Notes: generated by a model not told the origin, from the sequence alone. A DNA stretch of 64,000 nt from Intestinibacter bartlettii (GCF_018917435.1 NZ_JAHLOQ010000015.1:1-64000), one strand, 5' to 3'. Positions 43,056-52,400 are shown, counted from the first letter of the stretch. Numbers and translations are program-made.

Positions 43056-43256
43056 TTACCATGTAAATAAATCTATTTTTTGGATTTCGCTTTCTAGTAT
43101 ATCTATATCCATAGTATCCATTATAGTTATAGATATTGTATTTTCGTGTACAGGGCTTTTAGCAGCTTCTGTTACTTTTGAACATACGCCAGAAATCGCC
43201 TTTCCTTCATCTAATTCTACTCTTACTGTTTTTCCTAAATATTGATTAAAATCCAT
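43056..43256 (-). CDS. Small LSm-like protein
   Basis: The 66-residue protein reads YLGKTVRVELDEGKAISGVCSKVTEAA, then NTISITI and ILESEIQKIDLF, which is the order of Sm1- and Sm2-like strands in small beta-barrel RNA-binding proteins. It is shorter than Hfq and lacks the Hfq KH motif. GGGGAGG precedes the ATG. The function is unknown. Confidence 0.6.
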   Translation of the reverse strand: MDFNQYLGKTVRVELDEGKAISGVCSKVTEAAKSPVHENTISITIMDTMDIDILESEIQKIDLFTW

Positions 43257-43493
43257 TTTGTTTATCCTCCCCTTGAGATTAACTTTTTATATAAAAAAAG
43301 CAAAAATGCTTATACCATATTATAGCAATCTTTTATGTCGATAGATAGTATTTGAATTTACATTTCTTTAATATATAATCGAATTGTATGTTGAATAAAA
43401 TGTATAAATACTAAATAAAAAGGGATATATTTATATTATGTAGAATATCTTATAAATAAGAAAATTAAGTTTATAAGGGAGAGGTTTATCTAT

Positions 43494-43682
43494 ATGATGA
43501 ACAAGATAAAAATCTTTTTTGCAGTTTTAGGAACGATCCTTTTGGCTGTGGTAATGACTGTTGGGAGGAGCAAAGAAACCCTTCAACCTATGTTTACAAT
43601 GATAATACAAATCTACTTATTTTTTACGATGTTTGTGATTTTGATTGGGAGTTTCTTGAAATATATAGATAGAAAAAGATAG
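43494..43682 (+). CDS. Small membrane protein, 62 residues
   Basis: Two hydrophobic segments (about 5-22 and 32-54) with a short loop, beginning MMNKIKIFFAVLGTILLA. GGGAGAGG precedes the two adjacent ATG codons. Unrecognised; the length and ribosome site support a real gene. Confidence 0.5.
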   Translation: MMNKIKIFFAVLGTILLAVVMTVGRSKETLQPMFTMIIQIYLFFTMFVILIGSFLKYIDRKR

Positions 43683-44019
43683 ATGGATTTTGGATTATAA
43701 TTAAGGTATTTTTATATTGTAGAAACAAAAAACTCTAGAACTAAGTTGTATTAGTTTTGGAGTTTTTTCGTTTTTCTAATATTATATATAAGTTGTTAGT
43801 TTATAAAGTGGCATAAAATATATACTTTTATGCCATTTTTGTTAAAATGACTATATTTCAATATTTTCAATGCATTAAAAATAACTTATGTCAGTAAAAT
43901 GTCAGCTTTTTTTACTGCTTTTTTTCGGGTTTTATGGTAAAATATTTATAGAATAATTTTATTTTTTTATGATTTGCGCGAGCTTATAAAACACAAAATT
44001 TTACTATGGAGGGGATAAT
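43683..44019. other. 337-bp gap upstream of the integrase
   Basis: It contains a terminator (43726-43768), a second terminator-like hairpin TGGCATAAAA/TTTTATGCCA with a T run (43809-43840), a repeated ATGTCAG (two copies 11 bp apart near 43890), and a TATGGTAAAAT extended -10-like word. No gene is seen. The repeats may be part of an old attachment region. Confidence 0.5.
43726..43768 (+). terminator. Terminator of the small membrane protein gene
   Basis: AAAAACTCTAGAACTAA pairs imperfectly with TTAGTTTTGGAGTTTTTT. Confidence 0.75.
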
Positions 44020-45132
44020 ATGAGTTATGCTTTTATACGAAAAAGAAGCAAAAATTACATCGTATATTTAGAATATACGGACGAGACAACCGGCAAAAAG
44101 AAACAAAAAAATATGGGATCTTATCCCCTAAAAAGAGATGCATCGAAGAGATTAAATGAGTTAAAAGAAGAAATTTATAACGACGATTTGGTAGCTCCAA
44201 CAGGCATGAAATTAGAAAAATATCTAATGGATTTTTTAGAAAAATACAAACCAAATTTGTCGATTACTACATATAATTGTTACGTTAGAATATGTAAAAA
44301 ATATATAAATCCGATGCTCGGAAATATAAAATTAAACGATTTAAAACCGATTCATATACAAAATTACGTCGATGATTTGGTCGGGATTTTAAGCCCACAG
44401 ACGATAAAAATACATATAAATATACTTAATTTAGCTTTAAAAAGAGCTTATAAATTAAAACTTGTTAAGTATGATATAGTGGATTGCATAGAAGTTCCTA
44501 AAAATAAAAAGTTCAAAAGTGAAGTTTATGACCAAAAAGATATAGCAAAATTGTTAGAAACCATAAAAAACACAGACCTAGAATTACCTATAAATTTAGC
44601 AGTTGGACTTGGTCTTCGTATATCAGAAGTGTTAGGCCTTAGCTGGAGCGATATAGATTTTATAGAAAATACTATAACAATAGAGAAAATTACAGCTAGA
44701 GATAGCGGCAAAGTTATACTAAAAGAACCAAAAACAGACACTTCAAAAAGAACTATTTCAGCTCCGAAAGAAGTTATGGCCATGCTTAAAGATTATAAAA
44801 GAAAGTATCTACAAGATAAGCTTCAAGGTAAAATAAAGGATTGCAATCTATTGTTTTTTGATAAAAACGAAAATCCTATAGCTGAAGATGTTTTAAGTAA
44901 AAAGTTCAGTCGTTTTTTAAAGAAACACAATTTAAAACATATACGTTTCCATGATTTAAGACATTCACATGTAACTTTACTTATAAATGCAAAGGTACCT
45001 ATAAAAGTTATTTCAGAGAGAGTCGGTCATTCAAATGTAAATACAACTTTAAATATCTACTCTCACACTCTTAAAGAAATGGATCAAGAAGCTTCAGAAA
45101 AAATTTCAGAAAGTATATTCAAATTAGGTTAG
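44020..45132 (+). CDS. Phage-type tyrosine integrase (orphan)
   Basis: The 370-residue integrase has an N-terminal arm-binding domain (about 1-60; YAFIRKRSKNYIVYLEY, GSYPLKRDASKRLNELK), a SAM-like core (about 65-160), and the catalytic domain with Arg in GLGLRISEVLGLSW, Lys in KTDTSKRTI, HDLRHSH, the GH pair in VGHSN, and the Tyr nucleophile in LNIYSHT. It resembles integrases of phages and Tn916-type elements. No excisionase, replication or structural genes flank it. AGGGGAT precedes the ATG. Confidence 0.88.
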   Translation: MSYAFIRKRSKNYIVYLEYTDETTGKKKQKNMGSYPLKRDASKRLNELKEEIYNDDLVAPTGMKLEKYLMDFLEKYKPNLSITTYNCYVRICKKYINPMLGNIKLNDLKPIHIQNYVDDLVGILSPQTIKIHINILNLALKRAYKLKLVKYDIVDCIEVPKNKKFKSEVYDQKDIAKLLETIKNTDLELPINLAVGLGLRISEVLGLSWSDIDFIENTITIEKITARDSGKVILKEPKTDTSKRTISAPKEVMAMLKDYKRKYLQDKLQGKIKDCNLLFFDKNENPIAEDVLSKKFSRFLKKHNLKHIRFHDLRHSHVTLLINAKVPIKVISERVGHSNVNTTLNIYSHTLKEMDQEASEKISESIFKLG

Positions 45133-45456
45133 TTAAAAATCTAATTTAAAGTCAAGAAAAAGCCACCTTTTATATGCCTTTTTAAGAGGTTTCAAGAGCG
45201 GCTTTTATATTTATTAATTATAAAAGGACTTCGACTTCTTAAAATCCAATATAAAGCTTTTTATCAAAAAAAATCACTTTAAATACGCAAAATAATTACC
45301 TGTAACGAAATTATGTAAACTATTTTTCTAAAATCAATAATTTTGTTAGAGTTTATAATATAATAAATTTATTTTAAAATAAGATAGATAGAAAAATAAT
45401 ATCATTTTAGGTTATAATAAAAAACAAGAAAAATTAATTATAAAGGGAGAATGTTA
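45133..45456. other. 324-bp gap after the integrase
   Basis: A terminator lies at 45157-45207. The remaining AT-rich sequence shows no gene; it would be the place to look for an attachment-site repeat. Confidence 0.5.
45157..45207 (+). terminator. Terminator of the integrase gene
   Basis: AAAAAGCC pairs with GGCTTTT, with an inner ACCTTTT/AAGAGGT stem. Confidence 0.7.
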
Positions 45457-45864
45457 ATGACTATAAAAGAAGTTTCGGAAAGAACAGGAATATCTATAGA
45501 TAACTTACGTTATTATGAAAGAGTCGGTATTATTCCAGATGTACCCAGAACTAAGTCTGGGATAAGGGATTATGATGAAACATCTATCCAATGGATTGAA
45601 CTTGCTATGAGATTTAAAAAGGCAGGAATGTCGTTAGAGAATATACGTGAATATATACAATTGTCATTAAAAGGCGAATCTACTAAAGATGAAAGATGGA
45701 ATATACTTTTGGAGACAAAATCTCAAATAGAACAAAAAATGAATGACTTGCAAGAAACACTAGATGTAATTAATTACAAAATGGAAAATTACGAAAATAA
45801 ATGCGAACCAATTACTAAGGAGCTAATAAAATCATTAAAAAATAAAAGAGAAACAAAATCTTAA
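45457..45864 (+). CDS. MerR-family transcriptional regulator
   Basis: The 135-residue regulator starts MTIKEVSERTGISIDNLRYYERVGII, the MerR winged helix, followed by a dimer coiled coil (about 75-120). There is one Cys near the C-terminus (NKCEP), as in some redox- or aldehyde-responsive members of the AdhR/NmlR group. ATG 45457 is chosen because AGGGAG lies 7 bp upstream; ATG 45451 is too close. A MerR-type promoter follows the gene and drives the oxidoreductase next to it. Confidence 0.88.
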   Translation: MTIKEVSERTGISIDNLRYYERVGIIPDVPRTKSGIRDYDETSIQWIELAMRFKKAGMSLENIREYIQLSLKGESTKDERWNILLETKSQIEQKMNDLQETLDVINYKMENYENKCEPITKELIKSLKNKRETKS

Positions 45865-45871
45865 AAAACAC

Positions 45872-45902
45872 TTGACCTGAAGTCGACTTAAGGGTTTAAA
45901 AT
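45872..45902 (+). promoter_or_regulatory. MerR-type promoter with 19-bp spacer and palindrome
   Basis: -35 TTGACC (45872-45877) and -10 TAAAAT (45897-45902) are separated by 19 bp, the overlong spacing activated by MerR proteins. The spacer holds the near-perfect palindrome CCTGAAGTCGACTTAAGG (45876-45893). Confidence 0.8.
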
Positions 45903-45974
45903 TAAAACATCTTAGAGATAATATTATTTAATTATTTAAAATGATAAATCATAACTTATAAAGGAGACAATATA

Positions 45975-46547
45975 ATGAAAAATATTTTAGTAGTATCAGG
46001 TCATACAGATTTAAAAAACTCAATTGCAAATAAAACAATATTAGATAAGCTTCAAAGTGATTTACCTAAGGCTGAATTTGTATTTTTAGATCAGCTATAC
46101 CCTACTTTTGAGATAAATAAAGAAGTTGAACAACAACGTCTACTTAATGCAGATATAATAGTACTACAATTTCCATTCTTCTGGTATGGTGTTCCATCAA
46201 TAATGTCAAGATGGATGGAAGAAACATTTGTTCATGGATTTTCTCATGGATCAACAGGAGATAAATTGAAAGGTAAAAAACTTATCGTTTCATTTACATC
46301 TGGAGCACCAGAAGAAATGTATCAAAAAGGCGGATTACAAAATTACTCTATCGAAGAGTTTTTACCTCCACTAAAACAATTTGCAAACTTATGTCAAATG
46401 CAATGGTGTGGTTATGTATACACTGGAGGTGTTTCATATATAAACCGCAATGATAACGAAAAACTTATGCAAATGAAAGAAAAAGCACTTAATCACGAAA
46501 GACGATTATTAGAAGTTATTGATAAAGCAATAAATTCAGAAGCTTAA
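45975..46547 (+). CDS. Flavodoxin-fold NAD(P)H oxidoreductase
   Basis: The 190-residue FMN/FAD protein of the Flavodoxin_2 (quinone reductase, KefF, MdaB) family begins KNILVVSGHTDLKNSIANK, with FPFFWYGVPSIMSRWMEETF, the cofactor and quinone-site stretch. It would reduce quinones or related electrophiles by two electrons. Its promoter is of MerR type and the regulator gene lies 110 bp upstream, so it is probably induced by quinones, aldehydes or thiol stress. AAGGAGA precedes the ATG. Confidence 0.87.
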   Translation: MKNILVVSGHTDLKNSIANKTILDKLQSDLPKAEFVFLDQLYPTFEINKEVEQQRLLNADIIVLQFPFFWYGVPSIMSRWMEETFVHGFSHGSTGDKLKGKKLIVSFTSGAPEEMYQKGGLQNYSIEEFLPPLKQFANLCQMQWCGYVYTGGVSYINRNDNEKLMQMKEKALNHERRLLEVIDKAINSEA

Positions 46548-46575
46548 TTTGCAATAAAAAATTTATAAACAAAAA

Positions 46576-46630
46576 AATGCTGTAGTGTATAAATTTAACT
46601 GATAAAAGTTATACATTGCAGCTTTTTTTG
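46576..46630 (+). terminator. Terminator of the oxidoreductase gene
   Basis: GCTGTAGTGTATAA (46579-46592) pairs with TTATACATTGCAGC (46609-46622), followed by T7. Confidence 0.85.
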
Positions 46631-46885
46631 TTTTTAATAAGCAAAATAAGATTCTAAATTTAAAAACATAAAAAATCAAACCTTTTTAAATGGATTTTAA
46701 GGTGGTTTTAAATATATATTAATGTATTTACTTAGCTAAGATTTTAAAATTCATTACAGAGGATATAACAACTTTTTATATAAAAATAATACCAAAATGT
46801 ATTTTTAGTTTACATAATTATATTATGGTGGATTGATTACTTTTTAGAATGAAATTTATACAACTATATATATTGTATAATAAAT

Positions 46886-46930
46886 AAAAAAGCATCCAGA
46901 TTTATCAAAAGATAAATTCAGATACTTTTT
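46886..46930 (-). terminator. Terminator of the ABC exporter operon
   Basis: AAAAAGCATC-cag-ATTTATC pairs with GATAAAT-tca-GATACTTTTT. Confidence 0.8.
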
Positions 46931-46937
46931 AAAAAAA

Positions 46938-49520
46938 CTATATACTCTCTTGTCTTATATTATCTATAATATTTTCTTTGCTTATTTTCTTAAGTGGTAT
47001 ATATGAAGCTATAAAAGTTATAATAAATATAGCCACTACACATATAAGTATCGCTTTATATGGTATTAGTGTTTGAACAGTAATTACACCTTCTAATATT
47101 TTATTCATAAGCACATTCATACAGATTCCTATTGGAATACCGTAAAGCAGTGAAAGTATTCCGTATAATATACTTTCCATATAAATCATCTTTTTAAATC
47201 CTTGAGGCGTTACACCTATAGATTTAATTATCGCAAATTCTCTTTTTCTAAGATTTATATTAGTACTTATTGTATTTATTATGTTGGTTACACTAACTAG
47301 AGATATAACTACTATAAATCCATATACGAATATTTTCATAACATTCATAGTTTGCTCAAGTTTTTGAGCTTCATCTATTGAATCTATTACGCTTAAGTTG
47401 TTTTCTTCTGCTACTTTTTTGACCTCGTCTCTAGTAGACTTTTCTTGATTTGTAGCTACGTAATATAAATTTGAGCTTGATTTATCATCTGTTATACCAA
47501 GTGAAGGTATTAAGTCATCATATGCTACTACTCCAAATGATGTTTCTGGGTATTGCATATCTCCTGTTAAGATTTCATCTGTTATAGCTAGTATTTTTAA
47601 TTTTACTTCTTTTTTAATTTCTTTTCCATCAGAATCATATGAATATACTGTACAATTTAAAGTATCTCCAACTTTATAATTTGTAAGAACTACTTTACCT
47701 TTTTGGGCTAGTGATTCTTGATAACTATATCTTACTAAAATTACACCATTTTCAGCTTTAGCAGTTTTTCTATCAAATTTACCTTCTGATAATTTTATAT
47801 TTGATATACTAAAATATCCAGGAGTGTATAATCTACTATTTATAAAATTATAAGTAGAATTATCCATATCAACATAAATGCTTTGTTTTAAACTTTCTCT
47901 TAAATCTTTATTTATATTTTTTTCATCAACATGAACATTTAAAGTATATCCTTTGCTTATTGCTACATCTTTTAGACCCTTTATTTTTTTAAGTTCATCT
48001 ATAGTTTTTTGAACTTCTTCTTTGGTAAGTAATTCATTTTCATATAATGTCATATCATTTGTAATACTTCCATAGTTAATTTGATTGGCTTCTATAAACA
48101 TATCTACAAACCCATTAAATGATATAAAGATCACTATACTTATAACAAGTGAAAATAAAGTAATTCTAAATTTACCTTTATTTCTTCTTAAATTTTTATA
48201 TGCAAGTTCGCCTTCTGTTTTAAAAATCTTTTTGACAAGTTTAGAGCTTTTGATTTTTCCAACTTTTAAGTTAGAGCTATTTCTTATAGCTTCAAGTGGT
48301 GATATCTTAGCTGCATTTCTCGCTGGTATTATGGCTGATATAAATATTGTAAGTAGTATTACAAGAGTACTTATAATTAATACGATTGGGCTAAACACTA
48401 CTCTTAAATTTAATTCACCAAACATAGAAGTTGAGAAAAATGTTTTTATAACTTTAAAAACTATATCCATAGCTATTGTACCACTTAAAAGTCCAATAGG
48501 TATTCCAATTATACTCACTAAAAATCCTTCTAAAAATACAAGCTTCATAATTTGGGATTTTGTAGCTCCAATGGAATTTAATATACCGAATTGTTTTTTA
48601 CGTTCACTTATAGCTATACTGAATGAATTGTATATAGTTGCTATAGTAGCTATTATAACAAGTGAAGCTACAAGGGCTACTATAAGTATTAATGTCTTAT
48701 TTATATTGCTATATGCACTTGCACCCAATAATCTAAGTAAACCTTCATTGAATTCTATATTTTTATAGTACATAGAAGTTTGATCATTATAACTATAATC
48801 TTCATCATTTGGTTCATCAGCTTGTGCTAATCCTATATTTTCTCCTATTGACATAGTTGTTTTATATATATCTTTAGGATTTTTTGTACATATAGAAACA
48901 TCAAATTTTTCATTTTTATTTGCAGAGTTTATATCAAACCCTGCTATTGCGAATAATTTTGAGTTATATGGACCTTTATCTAGTGTACCTACAATTTTAA
49001 AAGTAGTTTTTTGAGGATTTTTTAATTTACTTATCATTCCCATATCGTCATAAATTAATTCGCCTAGGTTTAAAGTTATTTTATCTCCTATTTTTTTATT
49101 CCACTTGTTTAATAAACTTTCAGTAACAATTAGCTCACTTTCATTTTTAGGATAACTTCCTTTTTCCAAGGTGATTTGGAAGCTATTTATTGTATTTTTA
49201 TCAAAAACATTTATATCTAGTGAAGTTGAATTTTTTTTGTCTAATATAATACTTCCCAAATATTTTTTATAACCATATTCACTAACTCCTAATGATTTTG
49301 TTATAACTTCTGCTTTTTCTTTGTCCATCTCAGTGAATGTAGCATAAAAACTTCCACTACTTTGTATTTGATCCCTCATTTGATAATCCATAAAGCTTGT
49401 ACATATATTGCCTATACCGCATATAAGTGCAGTTGCAAGGATTATCCCGATTATTGTTACAAGAGTTCTTCTTTTATTTTGTTTTAAATATCTTAGTGTA
49501 AGTGAAGTGTATAAATTCAT
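46938..49520 (-). CDS. FtsX-type ABC transporter permease
   Basis: The 860-residue membrane protein has two FtsX/MacB-type halves. An N-terminal segment (TLVTIIGIILATALICGIG) is followed by a large extracellular domain (about 45-270), three membrane helices (about 275-400), a second N-terminal-like helix (about 440-465), a second extracellular domain (about 470-725) and three final helices (about 730-850). Such exporters move lipids, peptides or antibiotics, or signal mechanically. The gene follows the ATPase gene with no gap, and a dedicated two-component system lies upstream. It is larger than BceB (about 650 residues), so it is not a classic bacitracin module. Confidence 0.88.
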   Translation of the reverse strand: MNLYTSLTLRYLKQNKRRTLVTIIGIILATALICGIGNICTSFMDYQMRDQIQSSGSFYATFTEMDKEKAEVITKSLGVSEYGYKKYLGSIILDKKNSTSLDINVFDKNTINSFQITLEKGSYPKNESELIVTESLLNKWNKKIGDKITLNLGELIYDDMGMISKLKNPQKTTFKIVGTLDKGPYNSKLFAIAGFDINSANKNEKFDVSICTKNPKDIYKTTMSIGENIGLAQADEPNDEDYSYNDQTSMYYKNIEFNEGLLRLLGASAYSNINKTLILIVALVASLVIIATIATIYNSFSIAISERKKQFGILNSIGATKSQIMKLVFLEGFLVSIIGIPIGLLSGTIAMDIVFKVIKTFFSTSMFGELNLRVVFSPIVLIISTLVILLTIFISAIIPARNAAKISPLEAIRNSSNLKVGKIKSSKLVKKIFKTEGELAYKNLRRNKGKFRITLFSLVISIVIFISFNGFVDMFIEANQINYGSITNDMTLYENELLTKEEVQKTIDELKKIKGLKDVAISKGYTLNVHVDEKNINKDLRESLKQSIYVDMDNSTYNFINSRLYTPGYFSISNIKLSEGKFDRKTAKAENGVILVRYSYQESLAQKGKVVLTNYKVGDTLNCTVYSYDSDGKEIKKEVKLKILAITDEILTGDMQYPETSFGVVAYDDLIPSLGITDDKSSSNLYYVATNQEKSTRDEVKKVAEENNLSVIDSIDEAQKLEQTMNVMKIFVYGFIVVISLVSVTNIINTISTNINLRKREFAIIKSIGVTPQGFKKMIYMESILYGILSLLYGIPIGICMNVLMNKILEGVITVQTLIPYKAILICVVAIFIITFIASYIPLKKISKENIIDNIRQESI

Positions 49521-50198
49521 CTATATCACCTCGTCGCTTTTTATTATTCCATCTTCAATAGTTATAACTCTGTCTGCTTGTAGTGCGATATTTGTATCGT
49601 GAGTTATCATTATTAAAGTTTGGTTGTACTTTTTAACAGATACTTTTAGAAGCTCAACTATTTCTTTTGAGTTTTTGCTATCTAAGTTACCTGTTGGTTC
49701 ATCTGCAAGTACTATAGATGGTCTGTTTATTAATGCCCTTCCTATCGATGTTCTTTGTTGTTGTCCGCCTGAAAGCTCACTTGGAAGGTGATTTTCTCTT
49801 TCTTTTAAATCTAGTGTTTTTAATAAATCTTCTAAATATTCTTTGTCTATTTCTCTGTTGTCTAACTCGGCTGGAAGAAGTATATTTTCTTTTACTGTTA
49901 GTACTGGTATTAAGTTGTAAAATTGGTATATAAGACCTATATTTCTTCTTCTGAATATAGCTAAATCTTTTTCTTTTAAATCATATATATTTATATCGTT
50001 TATAAATACGTTTCCGCTAGTTGGTTTGTCTACACCTCCTAGCAAGTGAAGTAGTGTACTTTTACCACTTCCACTTGGGCCGACTATAGCGATAAATTCT
50101 CCTTTTTTAATACTTAAATTTATATTTTTAAGCGCATCTACTTTAGCCTCGCCTTTTCCATAACTTTTTGATAGATTTTCTACTCTTAGTAATTCCAT
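49521..50198 (-). CDS. ABC transporter ATPase (LolD/MacB/BceA type)
   Basis: The 225-residue ATPase has Walker A GPSGSGKST (38-46), Q-loop YQFYNLIP, signature LSGGQQQR, Walker B IVLADEPTGNLD and the H-loop in MITHD. It powers the permease encoded immediately downstream (adjacent stop and start). AGGGAGG precedes the ATG. Confidence 0.94.
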   Translation of the reverse strand: MELLRVENLSKSYGKGEAKVDALKNINLSIKKGEFIAIVGPSGSGKSTLLHLLGGVDKPTSGNVFINDINIYDLKEKDLAIFRRRNIGLIYQFYNLIPVLTVKENILLPAELDNREIDKEYLEDLLKTLDLKERENHLPSELSGGQQQRTSIGRALINRPSIVLADEPTGNLDSKNSKEIVELLKVSVKKYNQTLIMITHDTNIALQADRVITIEDGIIKSDEVI

Positions 50199-50336
50199 TT
50201 TATCCTCCCTGAAGTATAATCATAAAAAAATAACATAAAAACTGTTAAGTAATGATTTCTTTATGTATTAATTATTATACTTATATTCTATATTTATTAT
50301 CTTACAGTCAAGTGAATTAGAAAATTACAATTTAGT

Positions 50337-50375
50337 CACTAAAGTATATTTTAAATTTTAAAATATACTTTAGTG
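50337..50375. promoter_or_regulatory. 39-bp near-perfect palindrome upstream of the ABC operon
   Basis: Two 18-bp perfect arms, CACTAAAGTATATTTTAA (50337-50354) and TTAAAATATACTTTAGTG (50358-50375), flank three bases. It lies between the kinase-gene terminator and the ATPase gene (start at 50198), about 140 bp upstream of that start. No T run follows. It is a likely operator of the exporter operon, perhaps for the neighbouring response regulator. Confidence 0.6.
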
Positions 50376-50420
50376 AATTTATTTAGAATAAATATTTATA
50401 AAGTGCATAATATATAAACG

Positions 50421-50456
50421 CAAAAAATCCAGTAGAATCAATATATCTACTGGATT
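50421..50456 (-). terminator. Terminator of the two-component operon
   Basis: ATCCAGTAGA (50427-50436) pairs with TCTACTGGAT (50446-50455); on the minus strand T6 follows. Confidence 0.88.
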
Positions 50457-50467
50457 AGTATTTTTAA

Positions 50468-51706
50468 TTAATTGTACCTTTTGTGAAATGTGATATGAAA
50501 CTCAGTTCCCTTATTCTTTTCACTCTTTACATATATATCACCATTTTGGCTTTCTATAATAGATTTTGCCATAGCGAGACCTATTCCAACACTGTCACTT
50601 TTGCTATTTTTACCTTTATAAAAGCGTTTAAATATATTTGGGATATCGTCTTTATCTATACCCTCGCCGTTGTCTTTTATTACTATTTCTGAATATATGG
50701 GATTTTCTTCATAACTTATATCTAAATTTCCGCCTTCTTTTGTATGTTCTATGCAGTTTTTGATTATATTGCCCAAAGCTTCTGATGACCATTCTATATC
50801 TCCTATATAAGAAGCTTCTTTATCTCCATTTATATTCAAACTTATATTTTTAAGCTCCATAGGTACAGACAAAGGACTTATAGATCTTCTTATAAGTTCA
50901 TTTATATTTACTTTTTCTGTTTTAAAATCTATAACTTTAGCTTCTAGTTTTGAAAGCTTAAGCATACTTTTGATTAACCAGTCCATACGAGATAGCTGTG
51001 CATTTGTTCTGTCTAAAAATTCGATTTTCTTTTCTTTATCTAAATCGTTATACATAAGGTCAGTCAGTAACATAAGCGAAGTCATCGGTGTTTTTAGTTG
51101 GTGCGATATATCTGATATAGTATCGTTTAAAAATATCTTTTCGCTGTGTAAAAGGTCCACCTTTTCTTTTAATACAGTTGTCATTTTCATAAGCTCTGTT
51201 TTTAAAAGTCCCATTTGACCTTCTTGGTTTTTGTTTTTCATTTGATATTCTCGGCCTTCTGAACTATGATATACATAATCAGTCATATCTTTTATATCAT
51301 TGTATAAATCTATAAAAAAGTTAAATGACAACATAGCAAATGATATAAATATAAATATTATAAATAAAAAGTTTAGTTTGAATATTTTAGAAAAATTATT
51401 TTTTATTATAGGTTCTTCTTCTAATGTTATTGAGCTTTTATAATTATACTTTTTCAATACCTCTTTTCCAAGTTCTATATTTTGATTAGTATTAGACTGA
51501 GTTATTATATCTACTATATCATTTTCTAATTCTGGATGTGCGGATAATATATTTCCTACTATTGCCTGATTATTCTCAACTATATTATCTTTGATTATAT
51601 TTAAACTCATTATATTTACAATCAACATAATTATTATTGTTGCAATAAATATAAGAAAAAGATTGAAATTGTATTTTTTAACTTCAGGATTAGATAGTAT
51701 TCTCAT
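50468..51706 (-). CDS. Sensor histidine kinase of the ABC exporter locus
   Basis: The 412-residue kinase has two membrane segments (about 15-37 and 110-130) around an extracellular domain of about 70 residues, a linker, HisKA with ISDISHQLKTPMTSL, and a HATPase domain (NIIKNCIEHT, DNGEGIDKDDIPNIFKRFYKG, SVGIGLAMAKSI). It phosphorylates the regulator encoded just upstream, whose gene overlaps its start by 17 bp. ATG 51706 is chosen because GGAAGTG lies 8 bp before it. It probably senses the substrate of the exporter or cell-envelope stress. Confidence 0.9.
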   Translation of the reverse strand: MRILSNPEVKKYNFNLFLIFIATIIIMLIVNIMSLNIIKDNIVENNQAIVGNILSAHPELENDIVDIITQSNTNQNIELGKEVLKKYNYKSSITLEEEPIIKNNFSKIFKLNFLFIIFIFISFAMLSFNFFIDLYNDIKDMTDYVYHSSEGREYQMKNKNQEGQMGLLKTELMKMTTVLKEKVDLLHSEKIFLNDTISDISHQLKTPMTSLMLLTDLMYNDLDKEKKIEFLDRTNAQLSRMDWLIKSMLKLSKLEAKVIDFKTEKVNINELIRRSISPLSVPMELKNISLNINGDKEASYIGDIEWSSEALGNIIKNCIEHTKEGGNLDISYEENPIYSEIVIKDNGEGIDKDDIPNIFKRFYKGKNSKSDSVGIGLAMAKSIIESQNGDIYVKSEKNKGTEFHITFHKRYN

Positions 51707-52400
51707 TATCATCACTTCCATTCCACTTATAACCAAGTCCTCTTACAGTAAGTATATACTGTGGTTTTGATGAGTCGTCTTCTATTTTTTCACGAAGTCT
51801 CTTTATATATACACTAAGTGTATTGTCATTTATAAAGTCATAAGTAACATCCCAAAGTTTTTCTAATATCTGTGCTCTTGATAGTACCATATTTTTATTT
51901 TGGATTAATATTAAAAGAAGCTTGTATTCGGCCGAAGTTAAAAATATTTCTTCATTATTTTTAAATACCCTAGCTTCTAATGTATGTATAGAGATATTTT
52001 TGAATTTAAGAATTTTCTTATTGTTATCTTGAGATTTGCCCTTTCTTCTAAGTATTGCATTAATTCTCGATATAAGTTCCCTCACTCTAAATGGTTTTGT
52101 TATATAGTCGTCAGCACCAATATCTAGCCCCATTACTATATTAACTTCTTCATCACATGCAGTTAAAAATATTACTGGTGTATCTTCATCGTGTTCACGT
52201 AATTGTTTTAAAAATTCATATCCATTTCCATCTGGAAGCATAACATCAAGTAATATTAAGTCGTATTCCTTGCTGTTTACTATTTTTCTCGCATTTTCTA
52301 GATTTTCTGCTATATCTAAGTTAAATCCCTCTTGTTCTACTGCGTATTTTACAGCAAATGCGATTGTACTGTCATCTTCTATCATAAGTATATTTTTCAT
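51690..52400 (-). CDS. OmpR-family response regulator of the ABC exporter locus
   Basis: The 236-residue regulator has a receiver domain (IEDD, phospho-acceptor Asp in LLDVMLPDG, Lys in ITKPFR) and an OmpR winged helix (about 140-230, LTVRGLGYKW). It heads the two-gene operon with the kinase and probably controls the ABC operon downstream. AAAGGAAA precedes the ATG. Confidence 0.92.
   Translation of the reverse strand: MKNILMIEDDSTIAFAVKYAVEQEGFNLDIAENLENARKIVNSKEYDLILLDVMLPDGNGYEFLKQLREHDEDTPVIFLTACDEEVNIVMGLDIGADDYITKPFRVRELISRINAILRRKGKSQDNNKKILKFKNISIHTLEARVFKNNEEIFLTSAEYKLLLILIQNKNMVLSRAQILEKLWDVTYDFINDNTLSVYIKRLREKIEDDSSKPQYILTVRGLGYKWNGSDDNENTI

Larger units (their letters stand above)
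46548..46937. other. 390-bp convergent gap with two terminators
   Basis: Terminators lie at 46576-46630 (plus) and 46886-46930 (minus). The 250 bp between them are AT-rich with no gene or clear structure. Confidence 0.6.

Noticed and set aside
48085-48768. 227-codon plus-strand frame opposite the ABC permease
   Set aside because: Antisense shadow of the FtsX-type permease; no ribosome site and no family resemblance.
46938-52400. Calling the ABC exporter and two-component system a bacitracin (BceRSAB) module
   Set aside because: The permease has two large extracellular domains and 860 residues, and the kinase has a real extracellular domain of about 70 residues, unlike intramembrane-sensing BceS.
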